DNA of 64,000 bases from CAWJFJ01 sp963800065 (GCA_963800065.1 CAWCZO010000007.1:124001-188000); one strand, 5' to 3'; counted from the first letter of the stretch, positions 16,482 through 25,947 are shown. The notes: a model not told the origin generated them from the sequence alone. Translations and numbers: made by a program.

Positions 16482-17900
16482 TCAGTGCGGTGAGCCCGGG
16501 GCCACCAGGGGCCAGGGGCGTTCCCGTTCGGCCACCACGGCCAGGTCGAGAAGGAGCTGCTCCTCGTGGTGGCGTCCGATGATCTGCATGCCGACCGGAA
16601 GCCCGTCGACCGTGCCGACCGGGATGGAGACGGCCGGGTTGCCGGAGAGGTTGGCCGGCACGGTGAGGGCACCGTTGTTCCCGAGGGCGCGTTCGAATCC
16701 GAATTCGGCGATCAGGTCCCGCCCGCCCACCGTCGTGGCCATCGGGCCGGCGGCGTTGAAGGCGACGTCGGGGTTGGTGGCGGCGAAGATGAAGTCCACC
16801 CGGGAGAAGGTGTCGGCCATGACCTCGTTGAGTGCCACGCGGAACATCTCGTTGGCGCCGGCCGTCTTGAGGTCGAAGCGGCTGAAGGCCACGTTCACGG
16901 CGAACTGGATCTCGGGGGTGAAGAGCTCCTCGCAGGCCGGGTAGCGGTCGCCCAGGTCCCCGATCAAGGTGACGAGGTTTCCCATGGCCCACTCGAAGCC
17001 GGCCTCGGGGAGCTTCACGGCCAGATCGACCCGCTCGAGACCGACGTCGGCGATGAGGGCGTCGGCGGCGGCGACCACCCGGTCGACCACCTCGGGCCGG
17101 ACGATGGCGTCGCCGATGTCGACGACGACGGCGGCCCGCTTGCCCCGGAGGTCGCCGGTGTGGGTGCCGAGATGGCGTTCCCATCCCGAGACCGGCGGGA
17201 GGCTGAGGGTGTCGCCGACGTCGAAGCCGTTGCAGACGTCGAACCAACGGGCGGTGTCGCGGACCGATCGGCTGATGCAGCCGAAGACCACGGTGAGCGG
17301 GGTGTGGTGCGTTCGGGGACCGCGGGGGATCCGGCCGAACGTCGATTTCAACCCGAAGGTGCCGGTGAAACCGGCCGGGATACGGATGGAGCCGCCCCCG
17401 TCCCCGGCCGTGCCGAGCGGGAGGATGCCTCCGGCCACGGCCGCCGCCGTCCCTCCCGAGGAACCGCCCGGGGTGCGCTCGCTGTTCCAGGGGTTGCGCG
17501 TCGTGCCGTGGAGGCGGGTGTGGGTGTAGTTGACGCCCCCGAACTCGCTGGCCGTCGTCTGGGCCGTGAGGATGGCGCCGGCGCCGGCCAGTCGGGTGAC
17601 GACGGTGGAGCTGTACGTCGCCACCCGGTCGGCGAAGACGAGGGACGCCTCGGTGTCGGGCCATCCCTCGACGATGTCGAGCTCCTTCACCCCGACGGGG
17701 ACGCCACCGAAAGGCAGGGAGATGTCGGCGGCGGCGGCCGCGGCACGGGCATCGTCAGCGGCGACATGGGAGAAGGCGTTGAGCTCCGACCGCTCGATGG
17801 CGGACAGTGAGAGCTCCAGTGCCTCGGACGGGGTGATCTCTCCCTTTCGGAAGGCGTCGACGAGGGAACACGCATCCCCCTGCCACGGCTGATCGGCCAT
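16482..17900 (-). CDS. Amidase-signature family hydrolase
   Basis: 472 aa. It carries the amidase signature with catalytic Lys in VGVKELDI near residue 70 and the Gly/Ser-rich block TPGGSSGGTAAAVAGG and GDGGGSIRIPA that supplies the cis-Ser and nucleophile Ser. The C-terminus has LPVGMQIIGRHHEEQLLLDLA, typical of GatA-like amidases. No gatB or gatC accompanies it, so a free-standing amide hydrolase is more likely than the transamidosome subunit. The substrate is unknown. Confidence 0.88.
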   Translation of the reverse strand: MADQPWQGDACSLVDAFRKGEITPSEALELSLSAIERSELNAFSHVAADDARAAAAAADISLPFGGVPVGVKELDIVEGWPDTEASLVFADRVATYSSTVVTRLAGAGAILTAQTTASEFGGVNYTHTRLHGTTRNPWNSERTPGGSSGGTAAAVAGGILPLGTAGDGGGSIRIPAGFTGTFGLKSTFGRIPRGPRTHHTPLTVVFGCISRSVRDTARWFDVCNGFDVGDTLSLPPVSGWERHLGTHTGDLRGKRAAVVVDIGDAIVRPEVVDRVVAAADALIADVGLERVDLAVKLPEAGFEWAMGNLVTLIGDLGDRYPACEELFTPEIQFAVNVAFSRFDLKTAGANEMFRVALNEVMADTFSRVDFIFAATNPDVAFNAAGPMATTVGGRDLIAEFGFERALGNNGALTVPANLSGNPAVSIPVGTVDGLPVGMQIIGRHHEEQLLLDLAVVAERERPWPLVAPGSPH

Positions 17901-17960
17901 TTGCGCAGGCTACGCCATCGTGCCCAGCGCCGACGAGGCGCTTCCACGTAGCGTGGGGGG

Positions 17961-18806
17961 ATGTCAGAGGATCTCGAGAAGACGACTGTCGCCACTGTTT
18001 CGACATCTCCTGTCGCCGCCGCCGCCTCCCCCGCCGCCTCCGCTTCGGCTCCCCCCGTCGGTCCCCTGACCCTGGCTATCGACATCGGGGGCACGGGGTT
18101 GAAGGCGTCGGTCCTCGACGCCCGGGGCGCCATGGTCGCCGACCGGGTACTGGTGAAGACCACCTATCCGTGCCCGCCGGCCAAGCTGGTCGACGACCTC
18201 ACCGCACTGGTGGCCCCCCTGCCCCCGGCCGAGCGGGTGTCGGCCGGCTTTCCGGGGATGGTGCGCAAGGGTCGGGTGCTGTCGGCCCCGCACTTCGTCA
18301 CCGAGGCCGGGCCCGGGACGAAGGTCGACGAGAATCTGGTGACGCAGTGGGACCACTTCGATCTGGCCGGTGCCCTGCGGAAGCGACTGGGCAAGCCCAC
18401 CAAGGTGGCCAACGACGCCGATCTCCAGGGCTCGGCGGTGGTGAGCGGGAAGGGACTCGAGCTGGTCATCACCCTGGGGACGGGCGTGGGCACGGCGCTG
18501 TTCTACGACGGGCGGCTCCTGCCCCATCTGGAGTTCGCCCACCACCCGTTCCGCAAGGGCGAGACGTACAACGAACAGCTGGGCGACGCCACCCGCAAGG
18601 AGGTCGGGAACGGGCGGTGGAACAAACGCGTCCGCCGTGCCGTCGACACCCTGCGGGCGCTGACCTTCTTCGATCACTGTTACATAGGGGGCGGGAATTC
18701 CAAGCACCTGACCGGTGACCTGGCGGCCGACGTGAGCACGGTCGACAACACGGCCGGGATCCTGGGGGGGATCAAGTTGTGGGGGAGCCGGCAGCTGCCG
18801 GTCTGA
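17961..18806 (+). CDS. ppgK: Polyphosphate glucokinase
   Basis: ROK-family kinase phosphorylating glucose from polyphosphate, an actinobacterial hallmark. 281 aa. After an Ala/Pro/Ser-rich N-terminal extension of about 35 residues comes LAIDIGGTGLKASVLD (phosphate-binding loop), then ERVSAGFPGMVRKG, VANDADLQG with the catalytic Asp, and TLGTGVGTALF. The end, FFDHCYIGGGNSKHL, matches PPGK. ATG 17961. It is divergent from the amidase with about 60 bases between them. Confidence 0.93.
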   Translation: MSEDLEKTTVATVSTSPVAAAASPAASASAPPVGPLTLAIDIGGTGLKASVLDARGAMVADRVLVKTTYPCPPAKLVDDLTALVAPLPPAERVSAGFPGMVRKGRVLSAPHFVTEAGPGTKVDENLVTQWDHFDLAGALRKRLGKPTKVANDADLQGSAVVSGKGLELVITLGTGVGTALFYDGRLLPHLEFAHHPFRKGETYNEQLGDATRKEVGNGRWNKRVRRAVDTLRALTFFDHCYIGGGNSKHLTGDLAADVSTVDNTAGILGGIKLWGSRQLPV

Positions 18807-18821
18807 GGACGGTTCCGGACG

Positions 18822-19100
18822 ATGGTGGACTCGCCGACGGGCCCGGGACCGCAGCCGCCGCCGTCGGGTCGGCGCCTCGACCCCCGGGCCGTGCGGACCC
18901 TCGGTGCCCTGGTGGTGGTGGCCGCCCTCGTCGTCCTCGTCGTCCAGAACTCCCAGCGCGTCACCATCCGCTTCTGGTTCGTGAGCGCTCACGTCCGGCT
19001 CATCTGGGTCATCGTGGTCTGCCTGGTGGCCTCCGGTGCCGTCGGCTACCTGGCCGGCCGGCGTGGTCGGCGCCGCCGCCGGCGGCGGGCGCCGGACTGA
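18822..19100 (+). CDS. LapA-domain (DUF1049-like) small membrane protein
   Basis: 92 aa with two hydrophobic helices, VRTLGALVVVAALVVLVVQN and LIWVIVVCLVASGAVGYLAG. The linking segment QNSQRVTIRFWFVSAHVRLIW is the LapA pattern (QN...V.I.F). It ends in a polybasic tail (RRGRRRRRRRAPD). It follows ppgK by 15 bases, probably in the same transcript. Function is not established for actinobacterial members. Confidence 0.75.
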   Translation: MVDSPTGPGPQPPPSGRRLDPRAVRTLGALVVVAALVVLVVQNSQRVTIRFWFVSAHVRLIWVIVVCLVASGAVGYLAGRRGRRRRRRRAPD

Positions 19101-19160
19101 CGTCGCCGGGCGCCGTGGAGGGCGGGCCCGTCACCGGTGAGGCGACTACCGTGCGCCGGG

Positions 19161-20114
19161 ATGCAGGCGGTGACCATCGTCGACGGTGAGCTCCGGTGGG
19201 TCGGGCACCCCGATCCCGTGGCCGGTGACACCGAGATCGTCCTCGCCGTGCGGGGGGCGGGCGTCAACGCCGCCGATCTCCTCCAACGTCAGGGCTTCTA
19301 TCCGGCGCCGCCGGGGGTGCCGGCCGACATCCCCGGTCTCGAGGTGGCCGGGGAGGTGGTGGCCGTCGGCCCGCGGGTGTCGCGTTTCGCCGTCGGCGAC
19401 AGGGCCATGGGAGTGGTGGGCGGCGGCGCCCAGGCGGAACTGGCGGTGATCGACGAACGCTGCGCGCTGGCCGTTCCCGACGGACTCTCCTGGGAGGAGG
19501 CGGGCGGATTCCCGGAGGCGTTCTCCACCGCCTACGACGCCCTGTTCACCCAGTGCGGGCTGGCCATGGGCGACCGCGTCCTGGTGACCGCCGCCGCCGG
19601 CGGGGTGGGGACGGCCGGTGTCCAGCTCGCCGTCGCCGCCGGGGCCACCACGGTGGCGTCGGTGCGATCACCGGAGTTGCGCCAGGCGGTGAGCGCGTTG
19701 GGGGCCCACGCCGTGGACCCCGCCGAGGCCGCCGGTCTGGGACCGTTCGACGTGGTGCTGGAGCTGGTGGGTGCGGCCAGCCTGCCCGGCGCGCTGGGAG
19801 CCCTGGCCGTCGGGGGCCGGATCGCCGTCATCGGCGTGGGGAGCGGGGCCCGGGTGGAGATCGATCTGATGGGCCTGATGCACCGGCGGGCGAGGATCTC
19901 GGCGTCGACCCTGCGGGCCCGTTCCGTCCTGGAGAAGGCGGCCGTGGCCGTGGCCGTGGAGGCCCACGTGTCGCCCCTGCTGCGTTCGCGACGTCTGGGC
20001 GTCCCCGTGGAGGCCACCTATCCCATGGACCACGCCGCCGAGGCCTATGAACGTTTCGCCGCCGGCGGGAAGCTGGGCAAGATCGTCCTCGTCGCCCCCG
20101 GGGGCCCGGCGTAG
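19161..20114 (+). CDS. NADPH:quinone oxidoreductase-like zinc-independent MDR protein
   Basis: 317 aa medium-chain dehydrogenase/reductase. Landmarks are VRGAGVNAADLLQRQGFYP (QOR/PIG3 signature), IPGLEVAGEVVAVG, the Rossmann motif VTAAAGGVGTAGVQLA near residue 145, and a C-terminal AAEAYERFAAGGKLGKIVL. It lacks the catalytic zinc ligands, as in PIG3-type quinone reductases. ATG 19161 is chosen by family start; a GTG lies upstream at 19137. Confidence 0.87.
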   Translation: MQAVTIVDGELRWVGHPDPVAGDTEIVLAVRGAGVNAADLLQRQGFYPAPPGVPADIPGLEVAGEVVAVGPRVSRFAVGDRAMGVVGGGAQAELAVIDERCALAVPDGLSWEEAGGFPEAFSTAYDALFTQCGLAMGDRVLVTAAAGGVGTAGVQLAVAAGATTVASVRSPELRQAVSALGAHAVDPAEAAGLGPFDVVLELVGAASLPGALGALAVGGRIAVIGVGSGARVEIDLMGLMHRRARISASTLRARSVLEKAAVAVAVEAHVSPLLRSRRLGVPVEATYPMDHAAEAYERFAAGGKLGKIVLVAPGGPA

Positions 20115-20122
20115 GAGGACGC

Positions 20123-20836
20123 TCAGGCGGGGGGCACCCCACCGCCGCCCGCCGGCCCGCCCGTGGCCAGCCGGTCGGCCAGCGAGGCCAGTCCCGCTTC
20201 CGTCACCTCCGAGGCCGTCATGGCGTCGACGTCACGGAGCCAGTCCAGGTTCCGTCGGTGGAGGTCCGACGAGGGGTCGTAGCGGTTGAGGACCACGAAG
20301 GGCGCCGGGCGCACGGTCCCGGTCCCGGTGCCGTCGACGAGTGCCCCCACGCTGAGGCGCACGGCGTTGATGGTGCCGAGCCCGGCGTCGGCCACCAGGA
20401 CGATCCGGTCGGGCGCGATGGCCGCCACCATGTCGACGACATCGCCGTCGTCGGCCTGCGGGGATCTCACCCCACCGGCCGTCTCCACCAGGCCCAGGTC
20501 GACGGCGGGGGCGGGCCAGGCGAGGGCGTCGACGAATTCGGAGACGGTGGGTCCGGGCAGGCCGAGAGCGGCGGCGGCCATGGGCGGGGCCAGGGGGACC
20601 GGGTACCAGCGGGCCGGCGGGCAGACGGCGGCCGGGTCCTCGCCACTGGCCGCCCCCAGGACCTCGGCGTCCGTCGGCCCGGAACCGGCGACGAAGGACT
20701 GGGCCGGCTTGCGGGCGGCCACCGTGAGCCCGGCCCGGCGCCACGCCTCGAGCAGACGGGCGGCCACCCAGGTCTTGCCCACGTCCGTCCCGGTGCCCGC
20801 CACCAGGACGACGACCGCCGGGCGGGGCCCGGTCAC
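20123..20836 (-). CDS. bioD: Dethiobiotin synthetase
   Basis: ATP-dependent carboxylation step of biotin synthesis. 237 aa. P-loop VAGTGTDVGKTWVAARLL at the N-terminus, the substrate Lys in ARKPAQSF, VDLGLVETAGGVRSP, and VVLNRYDPSSDLHRRN. The GTG start at 20836 overlaps the bioF stop by 4 bases. Last gene of a leftward operon that includes bioA and bioF; no bioB is seen in the window. Confidence 0.93.
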   Translation of the reverse strand: MTGPRPAVVVLVAGTGTDVGKTWVAARLLEAWRRAGLTVAARKPAQSFVAGSGPTDAEVLGAASGEDPAAVCPPARWYPVPLAPPMAAAALGLPGPTVSEFVDALAWPAPAVDLGLVETAGGVRSPQADDGDVVDMVAAIAPDRIVLVADAGLGTINAVRLSVGALVDGTGTGTVRPAPFVVLNRYDPSSDLHRRNLDWLRDVDAMTASEVTEAGLASLADRLATGGPAGGGGVPPA

Positions 20837-21990
20837 GGGATCGGACGAGATCCGGCGGCCGAGACCTCGGCCAGGGCCCCGAGGAGAAGGGCGATGTGGT
20901 CCCCGGTGTGGGCGGCCGAGACCGTCACCCGCAGGCGGGCCGTCCCCGGCGGGACCGTGGGCGGCCGGATGGCCGGTACCCAGACGCCGTGCCGGCGCAG
21001 GACCGCCGACGCCGCCACCGCCCGGTCGTCGCTGCCCAGGACGACGGGGATGATGGGGCTCGGGTGGCCGGGGGCCACGGACTCGACGTGGGCGGCGAGC
21101 CGGGCGCGCAGGCGCCCCCCCTCGGGTGAGACCACGATGCGCAGCGCCGCCAGGGCGGCGGCGGCGTCGGGCGGGGTGGGGGCCGTGGTGAAGATGTAGG
21201 AGCGGGCGCGGTTCTCGAGGTGGTCGATGAAGGGGCGGGCGCCGGCCACGAAGCCACCGAGTGATCCGAGCGTCTTCGAGAGCGTCCCCACCCGCAGGAC
21301 GTCGAGACCGGTGAGATCAGGTCCGAGATCGGGGCCGAGGACGTCGTGGGCCTCGTCCAGGACGAGGAGGGCCCCGTGCCGGCGGCAGGCGTCGGCGATC
21401 GGGCCGACGGGGGCGACGTCTCCGTCCATGGAGAAGACGACGTCGGTGACGACCAGGGACGGTCCCGTGGACTTCTCCAGCAGGGCTTCGAGGTGGTCGA
21501 CGTCGCGGTGGCGGTAGACGGCGACGTCGGCGCGCGAGAGCCGGGCCCCGTCGATGATCGAGGCGTGGTTCAGCTCGTCGGAGAGGATGGTGACGCCGCG
21601 GTCACCGAAAACGCTGAGGACCCCGAGGTTGGCGGCGAAGCCCGTCGGGAAGACGACGGCGCGTTCGGTGCCCTTCCACGACGCCAGTGACTCTTCGAGC
21701 GCTTCGTGACAGGGCCGGCTACCGGTCACCAGGCGGCTGGCGCCCGCCCCCGTGCCCCACAGGTCGAGAGCCTCGTGGGCGGCCGCCGTCACCGCCGGGT
21801 GCGTCGACAGGCCCAGATAGTCGTTGGAGGCGAAGGCCACCACCGGGCGGCCGTCCTCGGTGAGGACCCCGACGGGGCCCCGGGCGTCGAAGGTGACCGG
21901 GTGGCGCCACCGGGCTTGGGCGTGGAGCCGGCTGTTGCGCTCCTCGACCAGGGACGACCACGCCGTGGCCGACTTCGCCGAGAGGCTCAC
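20833..21990 (-). CDS. bioF: 8-amino-7-oxononanoate synthase
   Basis: PLP enzyme condensing pimeloyl thioester with alanine. 385 aa. It has FASNDYLGLSTHPAV, GTGAGASRLVTGS, ELNHASIIDGARLS, VLDEAHDVLGP and the PLP Lys in VGTLSKTLGSLGGF. The GTG at 21990 overlaps the bioA TGA (GTGA). The frame continues upstream inside bioA but without family similarity. Confidence 0.94.
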   Translation of the reverse strand: MSLSAKSATAWSSLVEERNSRLHAQARWRHPVTFDARGPVGVLTEDGRPVVAFASNDYLGLSTHPAVTAAAHEALDLWGTGAGASRLVTGSRPCHEALEESLASWKGTERAVVFPTGFAANLGVLSVFGDRGVTILSDELNHASIIDGARLSRADVAVYRHRDVDHLEALLEKSTGPSLVVTDVVFSMDGDVAPVGPIADACRRHGALLVLDEAHDVLGPDLGPDLTGLDVLRVGTLSKTLGSLGGFVAGARPFIDHLENRARSYIFTTAPTPPDAAAALAALRIVVSPEGGRLRARLAAHVESVAPGHPSPIIPVVLGSDDRAVAASAVLRRHGVWVPAIRPPTVPPGTARLRVTVSAAHTGDHIALLLGALAEVSAAGSRPIP

Positions 21991-23354
21991 GACGTCGCCC
22001 CCGGACCGCCGTCGGCGTCGTCGGCCTCGTCGGCCGCCTCGTCGGAGAGCTCGGCCAGGGCGTCGGCCAGCGTCGAGACGATGCGGTCGATCTCTCCGGC
22101 CGTGACCGTGAGCGGGGGCATGAGGACGACGACGTCGCCGAGGGGGCGCAGCAGGACGCCGCGGCGGACGGCGGCGGCGCAGACCCGCCGGCCCCACCGC
22201 AGGCCCGGGCGCGGTGGGTCGAGCTCGACGCCGACCATGAGACCACGTTGCCGGACGGCGCTGACCGTGGGCCGGGAGGCGATCGAACGCGTCAGGGCGG
22301 CGTCGAGCTCCGAGGCGCGGGCGAGGACATTGCCGAGGACGTCGTCACGCTCGATGAGACGGAGGTGCTCGAGGGCCACGGCGGCGGCCAGTGCGTTCCC
22401 GGCGAAGGAGTGCCCGTGGTAGAAGGTGCGCGGGCCGAGGTCCTCGCCGAGGAAGGCGTCGTAGACGCGCCCCGACGCCACCGTGGCCGACATGGGGAGG
22501 TATCCCCCGGTGAGTCCCTTCCCCAGACAGAGGAGGTCGGGCCGGATACCGGACCACTCCGAGGCGAAGAGCCGCCCGGTGCGGCCGAAGCCGGTGGCCA
22601 CCTCGTCGACGATGAGAAGGACCCCGGCGCGCCGGCAGGCATCGGCCAGCCGGGCCACCTCGGCGGGGTCGGTGACGAGCATCCCGGCCGCTCCCTGGAC
22701 CAGAGGTTCGATTACCACGGCGGCGAGCTCCCCGGCGTAGCCGTCGAGGGTCGCCACCGCCTTGTCGGCCCAACCGGGATCGTCGTAGCCGGGGGTGCGG
22801 ACCACGGGGAAGCGCAGCGCGTCGAAGACGTCGGTCCCGAATCCCCCGTCGCCCAGCGAGACCGATCCCACCGTGTCCCCGTGATAGGCGTTGCCGAGCG
22901 CCAGATAGCGGGTGCGGCCCCCGACGCCGGTGTTGACCCAGAATTGGAAGGCGATCTTGAGGGCCTGTTCCACGGCCGAGGCCCCGTCGGAGGCGAAGAG
23001 GACGTGGGGCGTGTCGACCGGGACCACGGCGGCCAGCGCCTCGGCCAGCTCCACCACCACACGGTTGCCGTGGCCGAGAAGGGTGGAATGGGCGACGAGG
23101 TCGAGCTGCCGGTGCAGGGCGGCGTCGAGCTCGGGAACCCGGTGGCCGAGGGTGGTGACCCAGAGCGAGGAGATGGCGTCGAGGTAACGGCGGCCGTCGA
23201 CGTCGACCAGCTCACGGCCTTCGGCGTGGTCCACGATGATCGGGGTGTTGTCGCCGTAGGTGGCCATCTGGGTGAAGCCGTGCCAGACGACGGCGGCGTC
23301 GCGCCGCACCCAGTCAGGGGTGCCACCGTTGTCGGAAAAGGCGTCCGGGGTCAT
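21987..23354 (-). CDS. bioA: Adenosylmethionine-8-amino-7-oxononanoate aminotransferase
   Basis: Class III PLP aminotransferase giving DAPA in biotin synthesis. 455 aa. It shows VWHGFTQMATYGDNTPIIVD, YLDAISSLWVTTLGH, GDTVGSVSLGDGG, LLIVDEVATGFGRTGRLFA and the PLP Lys in LCLGKGLTGGYLPMSATV. ATG 23354 lies 2 bases after the enoyl-CoA hydratase stop, so it is cotranscribed with fatty-acid-type genes. Confidence 0.95.
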   Translation of the reverse strand: MTPDAFSDNGGTPDWVRRDAAVVWHGFTQMATYGDNTPIIVDHAEGRELVDVDGRRYLDAISSLWVTTLGHRVPELDAALHRQLDLVAHSTLLGHGNRVVVELAEALAAVVPVDTPHVLFASDGASAVEQALKIAFQFWVNTGVGGRTRYLALGNAYHGDTVGSVSLGDGGFGTDVFDALRFPVVRTPGYDDPGWADKAVATLDGYAGELAAVVIEPLVQGAAGMLVTDPAEVARLADACRRAGVLLIVDEVATGFGRTGRLFASEWSGIRPDLLCLGKGLTGGYLPMSATVASGRVYDAFLGEDLGPRTFYHGHSFAGNALAAAVALEHLRLIERDDVLGNVLARASELDAALTRSIASRPTVSAVRQRGLMVGVELDPPRPGLRWGRRVCAAAVRRGVLLRPLGDVVVLMPPLTVTAGEIDRIVSTLADALAELSDEAADEADDADGGPGATS

Positions 23355-23356
23355 CG

Positions 23357-24169
23357 TCAGACCTGGGAGCGGCCCCGGTCGACCACCGCCATCCGGCGCC
23401 GCTCGATGTCGGCGGGGTCGACACCACCGCGCTGGAAGACCGCCGCCGCCGCCGTCTCGACGTCCCGGGCGTCGGCCCCCGGGACGCGGGCGGTGGCCTC
23501 ATAGGTGGCGAGGATGGCTCGCAGGGCGTGGTGATCGGAGGAGACGATGTCGGCGGCCAGGCGACGGGCGAAGGGGAGGAGCTCGTCGTGGTCGACCACG
23601 TGGTTGACGAGACCCCACGCCAGGGCGCGGTGGGCGTCGACGAAGTTGCCGGTGGCGCTCATCTCCCGCGCCCGACGGAGGCCGATGGCCTGGGGCAGGG
23701 TCACGGTCAAGCCCCAGAGCGGGTGGACGCCGATCCGGGCGTGGGTGTCGGCGAAGCGGGCCCGGTCCGAGGCCACCAGGAAGTCGCAGTTGAGGGCCAG
23801 CTCGAGGCCACCGGTCACGGCCACACCGTTGACGGCTCCGATGATCGGCTTCGCCGTCGGGAGGGTGGGACCGCGGACCAGGCGCCGGGCCTCGGCGTCG
23901 TCGACGCGCTGACCGTGACGGCGGGCTTCGGGGGGGCGTCGGAGGACGCCGCCGTCGATTCCCAGCTCCTTCAGGTCGAGTCCGGCACAGAAGGCGGGGT
24001 CGGCGCCGGTGAGGATGAGGACGTCGACGTCGTGGCGCCCGTCGGCTTCGGCGACGAGGTCCCCCAGGCGGACGATGAGCTCCCTCGACATGGCGTTGCG
24101 GGCCGCCGGCCGGTTGAGGGTGACGGTGGCGATCCTGTCCGCCACCTCGAGCAGGACGACGTCGGACAC
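23357..24169 (-). CDS. Enoyl-CoA hydratase/isomerase family protein
   Basis: 270 aa crotonase-fold protein. It has TVTLNRPAARNAMS, the oxyanion-hole segment AFCAGLDLKELG, IGAVNGVAVTGGLELALNCD (second oxyanion Gly and Glu) and ADTHARIGVHPLWGLTVTLPQ. A charged insertion rich in Arg (about residues 75-95) precedes the second motif. GTG 24169. It sits between a thiolase-like gene and bioA with minimal spacing. Confidence 0.88.
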   Translation of the reverse strand: MSDVVLLEVADRIATVTLNRPAARNAMSRELIVRLGDLVAEADGRHDVDVLILTGADPAFCAGLDLKELGIDGGVLRRPPEARRHGQRVDDAEARRLVRGPTLPTAKPIIGAVNGVAVTGGLELALNCDFLVASDRARFADTHARIGVHPLWGLTVTLPQAIGLRRAREMSATGNFVDAHRALAWGLVNHVVDHDELLPFARRLAADIVSSDHHALRAILATYEATARVPGADARDVETAAAAVFQRGGVDPADIERRRMAVVDRGRSQV

Positions 24170-24186
24170 GGCAGGACGGGCGCCGG

Positions 24187-25389
24187 CTAGGTGGCGACGA
24201 GAACGGAGGAGCCGTGGCCGAAGAGGCCCTGGTTGGCCGTCACCCCGACGCGCGCCCCCTCGACCTGGCGGCCGTCGGCCTGTCCCCGGAGCTGCCAGAC
24301 GAGCTCGCAGACCTGGGCGATGGCCTGGGCCGGGATGGCCTCGCCGAAGCAGGAGAGGCCGCCGCTCGGGTTCACCGGGATGCGACCCCCGACCCGGGTG
24401 TCGCCGTCGCGCAGGAGCCGCTCGGCCTCCCCCTCCTTGCAGAGGCCGATGTCCTCGTACCAGTCGAGCTCGAGCGCCGAGGAGAGGTCGTAGACCTCGG
24501 CCACGTCGACGTCCTCGGGACCGATGCCCGCCTCCTCGTAGGCGGCGTGGGCGATGGAGTGGCGGAAGCCGGATCCGATCCCGCCGTCGACCGAGACGGC
24601 CGAGTCGGTGGCGAAGTTCGGCATCTCGATGACGGTCTGGGGAAAGCGCGGCGTGACCGTGGAGACGGCCGGAATGGTCACCATTCCGGCGGCACCGGAG
24701 TGACGCCGGGCGAAGTCCGTGCTGGAGAGCACCAGGGCGGCGCCCCCGTCCGAGGTGGCACAGATCTCCAGGAGGCGGAGAGGGTCCGCCACCATTGGTG
24801 AGGCCAGGACCTCGTCGATGGTGACCTCGGCGCGGTAGCGGGCGTTGGGGTTGGCCAGACCGTGGCGGGCGTTCTTGACCTTGACGGCGGCGAAGTCGTT
24901 CTCGGTGGCTCCGAAGAGCTCCATGCGGCGCCGGGCGTAGAGGGCGAAGTAGGTCGGGTTGGTGGCGCCCATGAGGTGGAACCGGAGCCAGTCGGGGTCA
25001 TCCTTGCGGTCGCCACCGACGGGGGCGAAGAAGCCCTTCGGTGTGGTGTCGGCTCCCACCACCAGGGCCACGTCACAGAGGCCGGCCAGGATCTGGGCCC
25101 GGGCCGCCGCCACGGCGGTGGCACCGGAGGCGCAGGCGGCGTAGGAGCTGGCCACGCGGGCACCGGTCCATCCGAGGGCCTGGGCGAAGGTGGCGCCGGC
25201 CACGTAGCCGGGATAGCCGTTGCGGATGGTGTCGGCCCCGGAGACGAACTGGACGTCGCGCCAGGCCAGGCCGGCGTCGGCCAGGGCGGCGCGGGCGGCG
25301 GTCAGCCCGTACTCGACGAAGTTGCGTCCCCACTTGCCCCAGGGATGCATCCCGACACCGAGGACGGCGACCCGCTTGTCGTCAGCCAT
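24187..25389 (-). CDS. Thiolase-fold lipid-transfer-like protein (SCP-x/Ltp type)
   Basis: 400 aa. It has thiolase-fold elements: VAVLGVGMHPWGKWG, a candidate nucleophile Cys in SSYAACASGATAV near residue 88, VALVVGADT, the C-terminal NPSGGLSCFGEAIPA and GVTANQGLFGHGSSV. This set is that of the Ltp/SCP-x proteins that work with DUF35 partners in aldol or retro-aldol steps on CoA thioesters (for example steroid side chains). ATG 25389 overlaps the DUF35 gene by 8 bases and has GGGAG suitably upstream; ATG 25395 is the alternative. Confidence 0.85.
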   Translation of the reverse strand: MADDKRVAVLGVGMHPWGKWGRNFVEYGLTAARAALADAGLAWRDVQFVSGADTIRNGYPGYVAGATFAQALGWTGARVASSYAACASGATAVAAARAQILAGLCDVALVVGADTTPKGFFAPVGGDRKDDPDWLRFHLMGATNPTYFALYARRRMELFGATENDFAAVKVKNARHGLANPNARYRAEVTIDEVLASPMVADPLRLLEICATSDGGAALVLSSTDFARRHSGAAGMVTIPAVSTVTPRFPQTVIEMPNFATDSAVSVDGGIGSGFRHSIAHAAYEEAGIGPEDVDVAEVYDLSSALELDWYEDIGLCKEGEAERLLRDGDTRVGGRIPVNPSGGLSCFGEAIPAQAIAQVCELVWQLRGQADGRQVEGARVGVTANQGLFGHGSSVLVAT

Positions 25390-25846
25390 GGGCATCTCCC
25401 GCGCCCGTACCCGGCGCCACCGGGCGCCACTTCCAGACGAGGTACCGGTGGTCGTCGTCCTCGTAGAGGACATCGGTGACGAGTTCGACCTCGGTGCCGA
25501 TGGAGAGGTCGTCGACACCGATCCCCGGGACGACCTGACCCATGACCACCATCTTCTCGGCGGCGAGCTCGACGGCGGCGATGCAGAAGGGCTCGTAGGG
25601 ATCGGCCGCCCGGTACGGCGGAGGGGGCTGGTAGCGGGCGTCGGTGTAGGACCAGACATGACCGCGCCGGCTGAGGGGGACCTCCGCGAACTCCTGGCCG
25701 TCGCAGTCGGGGTTGCGGCAGAAGGAGGTCTCGCGGGGGAAGGCGTAAGTTCCGCATGTCCGGCACCGGCTGCCGAGGAGCGTCGGCGAATCGCCTGTGG
25801 TGAACCAGCCGTCGACGGCGGGGACGGCGCTCTTGGTGGGGGCCAT
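25382..25846 (-). CDS. DUF35 Zn-ribbon/OB-fold partner of the thiolase-like protein
   Basis: 154 aa. The N-terminal rubredoxin-like zinc ribbon CRTCGTYAFPRETSFCRNPDC (two Cys pairs) is followed by an OB-fold with GHVWSYTDARYQPPPPY and IAAVELAAEKMVVMGQVV. Such proteins bind thiolase-fold subunits and often acyl-CoA. First gene of the leftward DUF35-thiolase-hydratase-bioAFD operon. Start ATG 25846. Confidence 0.85.
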   Translation of the reverse strand: MAPTKSAVPAVDGWFTTGDSPTLLGSRCRTCGTYAFPRETSFCRNPDCDGQEFAEVPLSRRGHVWSYTDARYQPPPPYRAADPYEPFCIAAVELAAEKMVVMGQVVPGIGVDDLSIGTEVELVTDVLYEDDDHRYLVWKWRPVAPGTGAGDAHG

Positions 25847-25947
25847 CGGGCGAGTCTAACGCTCCGTCAGATCGGGCCCCCGGGGCCGGTGCGGTGTCCG
25901 CCGCCGGGCGGTGCGGGCCGGGATCGGGCGGATCGTAGAGTGGGGCG

